Shown in pieces: positions 19,326 to 27,207 of a stretch of 60,391 nucleotides of DNA. Location of the stretch: contig CAJATL010000025.1 of NCBI GenBank assembly GCA_903944895.1, positions 1-60,391 of the forward strand, read 5' to 3'. Position 1 is the stretch's first letter; each line of letters opens with the position of its first letter. The stretch is from an uncultured Bacteroidota bacterium (GTDB lineage Bacteria; Bacteroidota; Bacteroidia; Bacteroidales; 4484-276). The position numbers and the translations under genes were made by a program. The notes beneath the pieces are model-generated. The model saw only the letters and a program-made list of their open reading frames with translations. It was not told the DNA's origin and did not search any database.

Positions 19326-20648
19326 TTATAATACTGTGTAAGTTAATTTTAGCTTCATCCTTTTAGCCAATCCCGTTGGAGTGGATGGGTTATATCCCGA
19401 AATCAGTACTCTGTTGGCCTGTAATGAAGCTCCTGAGATAACCAGATAAAGCCCGTAATCCTTAGTGGTGTCCGACTTTAATAGATTCTGGACATACCTC
19501 GAAATTCTAAAGTAATATTCACCATTGTCTTCGTCGTAACTTCCACCAAAATATGTTAGGCCTTCATAATAGTCAACCATCAGTGACCCTGCTCCAAGCG
19601 AATCAATGCTTAGCAGCACCAGCGCGGGAGCCGGCTCAAATTCACTTTCGGGATTGTAATTTGATATCACCAGCTTGGCTTCATTAATTGCTATTTGTTG
19701 ATCTTTTACCCAATCTCTGAGGTAAGGAATTTCGATTTTGGTTTTAATCCCGGCCATTGGTTGAAGATAAAGTACATCAGAACCAAGGGCTGTATCACCA
19801 TCAAAAACCTGTGAAAAAAATGCAGGATCTGAATTTTGGTAATCATAATGGTCAAAATTCATGAACCTGGCGCTGATATCTGCAATTGGAAAATTATAAT
19901 TTTTAAGTGTATCCGGATGGTTGTGATAATAAAGGATGATCCTCGAATAGTTTGATACCAGGCTAAAATAAAGCAAGGCACCTCCCTGTGAAACAGGATC
20001 TGTGGTAACATAAATACCTTTTATGAATTGAATAAATGCAGTTCCTGATGCCAGATTTGCTTCGTCGGCGTTGAGAAGTTTATTTCCAAAATCGTCATTC
20101 AAATGCATCCTGAATTGCGCTCTGTATTTGATGGTGTCAACATAAATGCTGTCGGTTGGTTCAGGAGCAGTTACAAAACTTCCGATTTCAGGCTCGATAA
20201 TTTGCTTTGTCTGGTTGGAATAATATGAGGTATCACGATCGAGTGAATCGGCGATTTCGAAAACCCTGAATGTGAGTTGAGTTGTTGTGTCACCATAATA
20301 CTCACCGGTGTATTCAAAGGCAAGCACGATTGAATCGAGCTGCGGTTCGGTTCCAAAATCAACCGAAGTAGTCGAAAGCCTGATTTGGGTGTAAATACTG
20401 GAATTGGTGGTGCCGAAAATCGGATCGTAATAACTGCCGAGCATACTAACGGTGGTTTCGTCAGTTCTGATCGAATCTTCGGGAACCGAATACGCCCGTA
20501 ATGTAGAGGTATCACTAAAAAACACCTTCAATTTATCTGCTTCTGGTTGTAAATCAACACCAATTATTGTTGATTCGTCAGCGCAGGAATAAAAAAATAT
20601 CAGGATAACAAACAGCAGAAAGGAGGAGTGCTTTTGGAAATGTTGCAT
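19326..20648 (-). CDS. DUF4270 family lipoprotein
   Basis: A lipoprotein signal ends FFYSC (Cys22), followed by DESTIIGVDLQPE, the characteristic start of the DUF4270 family found across Bacteroidota. The protein (440 residues) is beta-rich with recurring 'LDSIVLAFEY', 'IKTKIEIPYLRDW' and 'YFRISRYVQNLL' segments, resembling carbohydrate-binding or adhesin-like beta domains. Biochemical role unknown. It sits between a short glycogen-synthase-like gene (45 bases upstream) and glmS (18 bases downstream), all leftward, so co-transcription is likely. A surface or periplasmic role tied to polysaccharide handling is inference. Confidence 0.85.
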   Translation of the reverse strand: MQHFQKHSSFLLFVILIFFYSCADESTIIGVDLQPEADKLKVFFSDTSTLRAYSVPEDSIRTDETTVSMLGSYYDPIFGTTNSSIYTQIRLSTTSVDFGTEPQLDSIVLAFEYTGEYYGDTTTQLTFRVFEIADSLDRDTSYYSNQTKQIIEPEIGSFVTAPEPTDSIYVDTIKYRAQFRMHLNDDFGNKLLNADEANLASGTAFIQFIKGIYVTTDPVSQGGALLYFSLVSNYSRIILYYHNHPDTLKNYNFPIADISARFMNFDHYDYQNSDPAFFSQVFDGDTALGSDVLYLQPMAGIKTKIEIPYLRDWVKDQQIAINEAKLVISNYNPESEFEPAPALVLLSIDSLGAGSLMVDYYEGLTYFGGSYDEDNGEYYFRISRYVQNLLKSDTTKDYGLYLVISGASLQANRVLISGYNPSTPTGLAKRMKLKLTYTVL

Positions 20649-20693
20649 AAATTATTGTAGTCTGATGAATTTTCTCTGATGATCTAAAATTAC

Positions 20694-21512
20694 TTAATCT
20701 TTTTTATCTTCAAGAAGATGGTTGTAAAAAATATTGTAGGCTTCGATAAATGTTTCTTTGGGCTGTAATTCGAGGAACGGCTTGTCGAGTGAGCGGGCGT
20801 ACTCTTCAAGTTCCGGATTAATGTTTTCGGATCCGATAATAATGGCATCTGCGTAATCCATGGCTACTTTAGAAAGACTGATGAAATCGCTGTTTTTCAA
20901 ACCTTTAATATCAGTTTCCTTAACTTTATCGAATTTAAGTTTTTTGATAAACTGAGCAGCGAAGTTTTCCGAAAAATCGTCATTATAGAGTGAATACACA
21001 ACTTTGGCGTCGGTAAAGAGCGGGTTATCTTTAAAAGCTTTTTTGATGTAAAGCGGTACCAGCCCGGTAAACCAGCCATGACAATGAATAATATCAGCGG
21101 GCCATCCAAGTTTTTTTACGGTTTCGAGAACGCCTCTGTTAAAAAATATTATCCGCTCGTCGTTATCTTCATAAAACTTGCCTACTTTGTCTCTAAACAT
21201 TGTCTTACGGAGAAAATAATCTTCATTATCAATAAAATACACCTGCATCCGCGCCTGTTGAATTGAAGCAACTTTAATAATGAGGGGGTGATCGGCATCA
21301 TCGATAATCAGGTTCATCCCCGAGAGGCGGATTACTTCGTGAAGTTGGTTTCTGCGTTCGTTGATATGTCCAAACCGTGGCATAAAAGTTCTGATTTCAC
21401 GCCCTTTCTCCTGTATCCCTTGAGGTAAGTGTCTGCCAATGTGGCTCATAGAACTGTCTTTCAGGTAGGGGGTAATTTCCTGCATTATATACAGAACTTT
21501 TGCTTTTTTCAT
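20694..21512 (-). CDS. Short glycogen/starch synthase-like protein (N-terminal GT5 half only)
   Basis: The sequence matches the N-terminal Rossmann half of GT5 glycogen synthases: KVLYIMQEITPYLK (normally KxGGLxDV-like), GRHLPQGIQEKGREIRTFMPRFG, FFNRGVLETVKKLGWPADIIHCHGW (the HxHxW ADP-glucose-side motif) and KVVYSLYND. It stops at 272 residues, where full enzymes have about 480, so the second GT-B domain that completes the nucleotide-sugar site is absent. It ends cleanly at a stop with no continuing homologous frame downstream, and similar short versions are annotated in Bacteroidota, so it is unlikely to be a recent truncation. Activity as a transferase is doubtful; a regulatory or partner role is possible. 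First gene of the run to glmS. Confidence 0.82.
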   Translation of the reverse strand: MKKAKVLYIMQEITPYLKDSSMSHIGRHLPQGIQEKGREIRTFMPRFGHINERRNQLHEVIRLSGMNLIIDDADHPLIIKVASIQQARMQVYFIDNEDYFLRKTMFRDKVGKFYEDNDERIIFFNRGVLETVKKLGWPADIIHCHGWFTGLVPLYIKKAFKDNPLFTDAKVVYSLYNDDFSENFAAQFIKKLKFDKVKETDIKGLKNSDFISLSKVAMDYADAIIIGSENINPELEEYARSLDKPFLELQPKETFIEAYNIFYNHLLEDKKD

Positions 21513-21540
21513 TTTGAATCCTTATTGTTTAATTAACGTG

Positions 21541-21571
21541 CAAAAGTACAAAAAAAAGTCACTTGTTCAAT
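21541..21571 (-). promoter_or_regulatory. Promoter of the short glycogen-synthase/DUF4270/glmS run
   Basis: Read leftward, the -7 box is TACTTTTG (21541-21548) and the -33 box is ATTG (21568-21571, one mismatch to TTTG), with a 19-base spacer. The start codon is about 28 bases downstream. Confidence 0.65.
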
Positions 21572-21805
21572 AACTCTGTTGGTTCATAATTGGTTGCAGG
21601 CAAATTTGAAAATCAACCACCGATGAACGAACTTTTTTAATTTAACTTTCAATAAACTTTGATTTTTATGGGATATTGCTTGCGCTTTCGCAGTGCGTTG
21701 TAAATCCGGATGGGTTTCATTATGTTAAAGGCCGCCTCATTAACCTTCAAAAAAAGCCCGGAAGGGAGAGATGACTTGTGAATTACAAACTTTTTGTGCT
21801 TTTGA

Positions 21806-22447
21806 TCAGAGCCTGATAAAAGGATTATAACGAATTTCATGCCCGATAGTGGTTTTTTCGCCGTGCCCGGGATAGACTGTAAAATCGGCGCCAAGACTGT
21901 AAAGCTTCTCGGTAATGCTGCTGATCAGCACATCAAAATCACCGGAAGGCAAGTCGGTCCGGCCAATGCTTTCGCGAAATAATACATCGCCGACAATAAC
22001 AAATTTTGAGTTTTTATCTGTAAAACAAACATGGCCATCAATATGACCGGGGGTGTAAAGAACTTCCAGGGTTGAATTTCCGAACTTAATTTTATCGCCT
22101 TCGTCGATAAATTCTTTTGGTTCGATGATTTCGATCTCATCCAGACCAAACATCCGGCTCTGAAGGCCTGCATTCTTAAAAAAAGGAAGCGAACGCCGAT
22201 GCATGATCGGGCGTAAGCCATACTTTTTAAAAACAAAAGCATTCCCCAGGATATGATCGATGTGGCAATGGGTGTAAAGTTGCTTTACGGGTTTTAGTTT
22301 CTTTTCTTCGATAAAATCAACAAGTTCCTGCTGTTCGTAAATATCCTGGCAGCCCGGATCAATAATCACACATTCGTGGGTGTCGTCGTAAACCAGGTAA
22401 GTATTTTCCTGGAAAGCATTAAAAACCAATGTTTCAACATGTATCAT
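21806..22447 (-). CDS. MBL-fold metallo-hydrolase (YcbL/glyoxalase II-like)
   Basis: Zinc-dependent metallo-beta-lactamase-fold hydrolase of the hydroxyacylglutathione-hydrolase-like group. Metal motif THCHIDHILG (HxHxDH), then GHIDGHVCF, VGDVLFRESIGRTD and YPGHGEKTTIGHE supply the remaining His/Asp ligands. Length 213 from the ATG at 22445-22447, which gives the family opening MIHVETLVFNAFQENTYLV. A longer frame to 22525 is rejected because a TAnnTTTG-type box lies inside it. The physiological substrate is not predictable. Stand-alone gene, divergent from the next. Confidence 0.9.
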   Translation of the reverse strand: MIHVETLVFNAFQENTYLVYDDTHECVIIDPGCQDIYEQQELVDFIEEKKLKPVKQLYTHCHIDHILGNAFVFKKYGLRPIMHRRSLPFFKNAGLQSRMFGLDEIEIIEPKEFIDEGDKIKFGNSTLEVLYTPGHIDGHVCFTDKNSKFVIVGDVLFRESIGRTDLPSGDFDVLISSITEKLYSLGADFTVYPGHGEKTTIGHEIRYNPFIRL

Positions 22448-22513
22448 CGTAAAAATCGTATTATCAGGAAAGCTAAGATCAAACCTTTTGTGAATAAAAT
22501 AAATTGAATGATA

Positions 22514-22521
22514 CAAAGTTA
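22514..22521 (-). promoter_or_regulatory. -7 promoter element for the MBL-fold gene
   Basis: Reads TAACTTTG leftward, an exact TAnnTTTG match, about 67 bases before the chosen ATG. It rules out the longer reading-frame start at 22525. Confidence 0.5.
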
Positions 22522-22617
22522 TCAATATTTGAAAACAAAAGCCGACGGCAAAAACTCACTTTTTGAGATGAAAATCGTTTTCTTTGCACCAGGTTTTTAC
22601 GAATTTGTACAACTCGG

Positions 22618-25600
22618 ATGAAGCAATTTTTACACAAGAAATTTTACATCATATTATCCCTCTTCGTTGGGTGGATGCTTCTTGCCGTGCTAAATCCCAC
22701 GCCTTTAAAAGCCCAGTTTTACAATGGTTACCAGATGGAATTCGGGCGGAGCAGGGTACAATACAAAGATTTTTTCTGGACTTTTTACAAATTCGACCGC
22801 TTCGACACCTATTTTTATCTGAACGGGAAAGAACTGGCCGTTCACACCGCAAAGTACGCCGACAAAGAATTATCCCGCCTCGAACGTGAACTCGATACGT
22901 ATCTCGAAGGAAAAATACAGTTCATCATTTTTAACAACCTCACCGAGCTGAAAGAAAGCAATATCGGCCTTTCCAGCGGTGAAGAATACAACATCGGCGG
23001 GATCACACATATCCTGGGCAACAAAATTGTTCTCTATTTTGATGGGAGTCTTGTAAATTTTGAATTACAGATCAGGCAAGGCATCGTTCATGTTTTACTG
23101 CAAAATGCGATTTTTGGCTCCAACATTGGTTCGCAGATGATGAATTCGGTGCTTCAGAATTTTCCGGAGTGGTACACCAAAGGCCTCATCGCCTACCTGA
23201 GCGAAGATTGGAACCCCGAAATTGACAACCGCATCCGCGATGCGATTCTTTCGGGAAGATTTTCAAAATTCAACCGGCTTATCATCGACGAAACGCTTGT
23301 TTATGATGCAGGCCATTCGTTCTGGAAATTCATTGCTGATAAATATGGGAAATCGTCGGTTGTCGCTATCATCAATATGACCAAAGTGAGCCGAAGTGTC
23401 GAAACTGGTTTTCTTTATGTGGTTGGATTATCCACCAAAAAACTGTACGAAGAGTGGTTCGATTATTATTCAAATCTTTATCAAAAAGAAGCTGAAGCAA
23501 TTCGTGAATTGCCCGACGACAGTTACCGGATGAAAGGCCGGCGGGTGCTGCGAAGTTATAAAACGCAGCGCAAATATTCCGAATTTCAGATAAGCCCCGA
23601 CGCCAATCATGCAGCGTTTGTGACCAATGAAACCGGAAAATACAAAATCTGGCTGCGCAACATGCAAACTTCAAAACTTAAGCGGCTCTACACCGGTGGC
23701 TATAAATTAGACGAAAAAATTGACAACTCCTACCCCATGCTTGCGTGGCATCCATCAGGTACGATTCTCTCGATGATCATCGAGAAACAAGGATTAATCT
23801 GGCTCTATTTTTATGATGTTGAAGAACGTAAATGGACAAGTCAGAATATTTTTGGTTTCGAGAAAATTGTTGATTTTTCTTACTCAGGTGACGGCAAAAC
23901 GCTGGTTTTTTCGGCTGTTCAAAAAGGACAATCCGACCTTTTCCTTTTCAGGATTTCGTCGGGAAGTTATGAGCAACTTACCAACGATGTTTATGATGAT
24001 CTCTATCCTGCCTTTATCGAAAATTCGGGCAAAATAATTTTTAGCAGCAACCGCGAAAGCGACACTTTAAAGTTTGGCGAAAAACGGCTTCCTGATTCTT
24101 TGCTGCCAACCTATGATATTTTTATCTACAACCTGGCTTCAAAAACAAAATTTTTGCGGAGAGTTACCGAAACGCCCTTAAACAACGAAACTCAGCCGCT
24201 GGAATATGGCAAAAATTACGTTTCGTACCTGAGCGATGCCAACGGAATTATCAACGAATTTGTCGGGAGATTGGATAGTGCCGTTTCGTACGTGGATACA
24301 ACCGTTCATTACCGCTATTTTACGAGGTCCTTTGCGATAACCAACTATTCGCGCAACATCACCGAACATCATATTACGCCAAAAGGTGGAAAAAAAACAT
24401 GGGTGATCAACCAGGATCTTTACGATCATGTTTATGCTGATGACCTCATTCTTCCTAAAAACCTCGACAGGCTGGAGCTTACAAATACACCTTTCATGGC
24501 TCAAAAACTTGCGCTTAATACCCCGACACAAATCGTTATCCCGCAGGTTGATCCGGAAATCCAACCAACAGATTCACTGCCCGTCGAAACGCCATTACCG
24601 CTCAAAAAAACCCGAAAAAGTTTCAGGAATGTAAACAGAAACGACACCTATTTTCTTATTTCCGACTCCACAGGACAGGGTCAACCAGGGACTATCAACA
24701 TCGCAAATTACCAGTTTAGCAAGCAAGGCTCCGTTGGAATTAATACTTCCGACAGCACAAATTCCGGTGGCCAACGATTTAAATCTCCATCTCCAACTAA
24801 AAAGGAAGACGAATTTGTTATTCCCAAACAACGAAATTATAATGTCGAATTTTCGATTAACCAGTTGGTTACCCAGATTGATTTTTCATACCTAAACCAA
24901 AGTTATCAGCCGTATGCTTCAACAGTGACTCCAAACTATAACACCCCCGGACTTAGTCCTACCATAAAAGTGGGCGTTACCGATCTCATGGAGGATTACC
25001 GGATTATTGGCGGTGTGCGGCTTTCGCTCGACCTGATCAATAAAGAGTATTTTGTAAATTACTCCAATCTGAAACGTCGTCTCGACAAAGATTTGATATT
25101 TCAGCGCCGGACAACTGAGGAATATGGATACATCGTGGGTTTCCCTCTGCCTGTTTACATCCGGCAAAATACAAATGAAGGCGCTTTTGTGATCACATGG
25201 CCATTTACGCGTGTGCTCCGGTTTCGTGGTACTGCACTTTTCAGAAATGAGAATAATATTATTACCGCTGCCGATGAAGCGATTATTCGCATTCCCAATA
25301 CTACCCTCAATTGGGGCGGGCTAAAAGCTCAGTTGATTTATGACGACACCAAAAACCTCGGCCTAAACCTACTTGAAGGCAGCCGGTTTATGATTTTTGG
25401 AGAATACAACCAGCATCTCGATAGTAAAACCAGAAACCTTATGGTTGTTGGTTTTGATTTCAGAAATTACAAACGCATTCATCGCCAGTTGATCTGGGCA
25501 AACCGCTTTGCAGCAAGCTCCAATTTCGGTTCCGAAAGGCTCCTTTATTATATGGGAGGAACGGATCAATGGATGATTCCAAAATTTGATCAGGAAACTC

Positions 25601-26043
25601 CGCTCGACCGCAACCAAAACTGGGTTTATCAGACTCTTGCTACAAATATGCGTGGATTCAACCAGAATGCCCGCAACGGCAATAATTTCGTGGTCATCAA
25701 CTCGGAGTTGAGGATGCCACTGTTTAAGTATATTTTAAACCGGCCGCTAAGCTCCGAATTTCTTAACAGCTTTCAACTGGTGGCTTTTGGAGATGTGGGC
25801 ACGGCCTGGAGTGGCTGGAACCCTTACGACGAGAACAACGTACTATACACCCGTTATGTCGAATCGGGACCAATCCTAGTAAAAGTACAATACGAAAAAG
25901 AACCGATTATTGGTGGTTTTGGTTTTGGAGCACGTGCAAAACTTTTGGGATATTTCCTCAAAGGCGATCTGGCCTGGGGCGTGGAAGACGGAAGAATCAA
26001 CCCAACCCCGAAATTTTATCTTTCGATGAGTCTGGACTTTTAA
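22618..26043 (+). CDS. Pseudo-gluzincin / TolB-like propeller / outer-membrane barrel fusion
   Basis: Sec signal peptide (cleavage near residue 33, after LKAQ). Residues about 60-300 resemble the peptidase MA (gluzincin) fold, but the HExxH zinc site reads QGIVH, with only the second His (His158) kept. The following NFPEWYTKGLIAYLS matches the usual W-x-x-E-G-x-A-x-Y element with Glu replaced by Lys, so proteolysis is very unlikely. Residues about 310-560 carry WD40/TolB-like repeats (FQISPDANHAAFVT, YPMLAWHPSGTILS, FSYSGDGKTLVFSA, IIFSSNRESD). After a low-complexity linker (about 640-745) the last ~400 residues look like an outer-membrane barrel, ending FYLSMSLDF. Probable envelope protein; role unknown. 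Divergent from the MBL gene. Confidence 0.8.
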   Translation: MKQFLHKKFYIILSLFVGWMLLAVLNPTPLKAQFYNGYQMEFGRSRVQYKDFFWTFYKFDRFDTYFYLNGKELAVHTAKYADKELSRLERELDTYLEGKIQFIIFNNLTELKESNIGLSSGEEYNIGGITHILGNKIVLYFDGSLVNFELQIRQGIVHVLLQNAIFGSNIGSQMMNSVLQNFPEWYTKGLIAYLSEDWNPEIDNRIRDAILSGRFSKFNRLIIDETLVYDAGHSFWKFIADKYGKSSVVAIINMTKVSRSVETGFLYVVGLSTKKLYEEWFDYYSNLYQKEAEAIRELPDDSYRMKGRRVLRSYKTQRKYSEFQISPDANHAAFVTNETGKYKIWLRNMQTSKLKRLYTGGYKLDEKIDNSYPMLAWHPSGTILSMIIEKQGLIWLYFYDVEERKWTSQNIFGFEKIVDFSYSGDGKTLVFSAVQKGQSDLFLFRISSGSYEQLTNDVYDDLYPAFIENSGKIIFSSNRESDTLKFGEKRLPDSLLPTYDIFIYNLASKTKFLRRVTETPLNNETQPLEYGKNYVSYLSDANGIINEFVGRLDSAVSYVDTTVHYRYFTRSFAITNYSRNITEHHITPKGGKKTWVINQDLYDHVYADDLILPKNLDRLELTNTPFMAQKLALNTPTQIVIPQVDPEIQPTDSLPVETPLPLKKTRKSFRNVNRNDTYFLISDSTGQGQPGTINIANYQFSKQGSVGINTSDSTNSGGQRFKSPSPTKKEDEFVIPKQRNYNVEFSINQLVTQIDFSYLNQSYQPYASTVTPNYNTPGLSPTIKVGVTDLMEDYRIIGGVRLSLDLINKEYFVNYSNLKRRLDKDLIFQRRTTEEYGYIVGFPLPVYIRQNTNEGAFVITWPFTRVLRFRGTALFRNENNIITAADEAIIRIPNTTLNWGGLKAQLIYDDTKNLGLNLLEGSRFMIFGEYNQHLDSKTRNLMVVGFDFRNYKRIHRQLIWANRFAASSNFGSERLLYYMGGTDQWMIPKFDQETPLDRNQNWVYQTLATNMRGFNQNARNGNNFVVINSELRMPLFKYILNRPLSSEFLNSFQLVAFGDVGTAWSGWNPYDENNVLYTRYVESGPILVKVQYEKEPIIGGFGFGARAKLLGYFLKGDLAWGVEDGRINPTPKFYLSMSLDF

Positions 26044-26054
26044 AACGATACATT

Positions 26055-26423
26055 ATGAATCTTGGAGTTATCATTATTTTAATTTTAATCGGTTTGTTTG
26101 CCGGAGTATTTGGCGGATTTGTCGGTTTGGGTGGCGGTGTTATCATGATTCCGGCCCTGGTTTATATTTTAGGAATGTCGCAGCATGCAGCGCAGGGCAC
26201 AAGCCTGGCCGTGATGTTGCCTCCGATAGGAATTCTGGCAGCCTACAATTACTGGAAAGCCGGCGAACTAAACATGAATTACGCCATGATCATTGCCGCT
26301 TCCTTCATAATTGGCGGCTATTTCGGATCAAAATTTGCCCTTCAGATGCCCGTGGCGATGATGAAAAAAATCTTTGCTTTCGCGCTCATTATCATGGCCG
26401 TCAATATGCTCATCAGGAAATAA
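26055..26423 (+). CDS. TauE/SafE-family membrane protein, single-repeat form
   Basis: Hydrophobic protein with about four transmembrane segments. GLFAGVFGGFVGLGGGVIMIPALV is close to the glycine-rich loop that opens each TauE/SafE repeat (shown in two parts: residues 13-20 and 21-36). Typical members have about 250 residues with two inverted repeats; this one has 122 and one repeat, so it would have to work as a dimer. The family exports sulfite, sulfoacetate or other organosulfur anions; the substrate here is unknown. It starts 12 bases after the preceding stop and precedes the next ATG by 7 bases, so co-transcription is likely. Confidence 0.85.
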   Translation: MNLGVIIILILIGLFAGVFGGFVGLGGGVIMIPALVYILGMSQHAAQGTSLAVMLPPIGILAAYNYWKAGELNMNYAMIIAASFIIGGYFGSKFALQMPVAMMKKIFAFALIIMAVNMLIRK

Positions 26424-26430
26424 CCCGAAA

Positions 26431-26868
26431 ATGGAAATGTTAAACCCCGTCGATAAACGCATTATCGCATTTATCTTGGAGCATCATGTATTTACGCTTG
26501 CAACTTCCAACGAAAACAAGCCATACACCTGCTCCTGTTTTTATGTTTATTTAGAAAAGGAGAACCTTTTTGTTTTCACTTCCGACCATACAACCAAACA
26601 CATTGGCGATGTGGAAAACAACAAACACGTTGCCGGCGCAATAGCTTTGGAGACCAGCATGATCGGCAAAATTCAGGGAATACAGTTTACCGGGATTATC
26701 GCCGAACTTGAGGGTGAAATTTTGAAAATTGCTACTTCAGCCTATCTTAAAAAATTCCCAATTGCTCACCTCAAAGAGCTGTTATTGTGGGGTGTAGAAG
26801 CCGATTTTATAAAGATGACCGACAACCGGCTTGGTTTTGGCAAGAAGCTGATCTGGAGAAAATCCTGA
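26431..26868 (+). CDS. UPF0306 / YhbP-like FMN-binding split-barrel protein
   Basis: Pyridoxamine-phosphate-oxidase-fold protein resembling E. coli YhbP (147 residues; here 145). Matching blocks are VFTLATSNENKPYTCSCFYV, QGIQFTGIIAELEGE, AYLKKFPIA and the C-terminal TDNRLGFGKKLIW. YhbP has no established reaction; the fold usually binds FMN, F420 or haem. ATG 26431 was chosen over an in-frame ATG at 26374 because the latter overlaps the TauE-like gene and adds unrelated residues; 26437 is a further alternative. Confidence 0.88.
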   Translation: MEMLNPVDKRIIAFILEHHVFTLATSNENKPYTCSCFYVYLEKENLFVFTSDHTTKHIGDVENNKHVAGAIALETSMIGKIQGIQFTGIIAELEGEILKIATSAYLKKFPIAHLKELLLWGVEADFIKMTDNRLGFGKKLIWRKS

Positions 26869-27207
26869 CCATTTCAAAACCTCTTTTTCGACTAATTCAT
26901 TTGAATAAATTTTATTTTAATAAATCCCTCCCAAAATATTTAAATCTGAATTGTTGTTTTGATTTTCGCGCCATCGTGCCAAAAAACATAGCCTTATATT
27001 AAAATTTCTAAATTTTATCGTACTTCCTTTTATGTCAGGCATATAATGTTTTCAACAATCGGAATGTTTAAAACTTGATTTGGACGGAGCCTGAAAATCA
27101 TTGTATCTTGCGCTGTTTTTCGATGATTAAAATCACTCACATACTTTACTCATAATCAATAGTCAATAAAAATATTCTTAAGTTACAATCCTATTTATCA
27201 ACATATT
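26869..27207. other. Gene-free stretch before nrdJ
   Basis: AT-rich, with no hairpin or coding frame I can support. A weak -7-like TATCTTGC lies at 27103-27111. The conserved cobalamin-riboswitch box was looked for, because nrdJ is B12-dependent, and was not seen. Confidence 0.4.

Noticed and set aside
22448-22525. Longer N-terminus for the MBL-fold gene
   Set aside because: A TAACTTTG box read leftward lies inside it, and the family begins at the chosen Met.
27000-27207. Cobalamin riboswitch before nrdJ
   Set aside because: Looked for the conserved B12-box sequence and paired stems; none seen.
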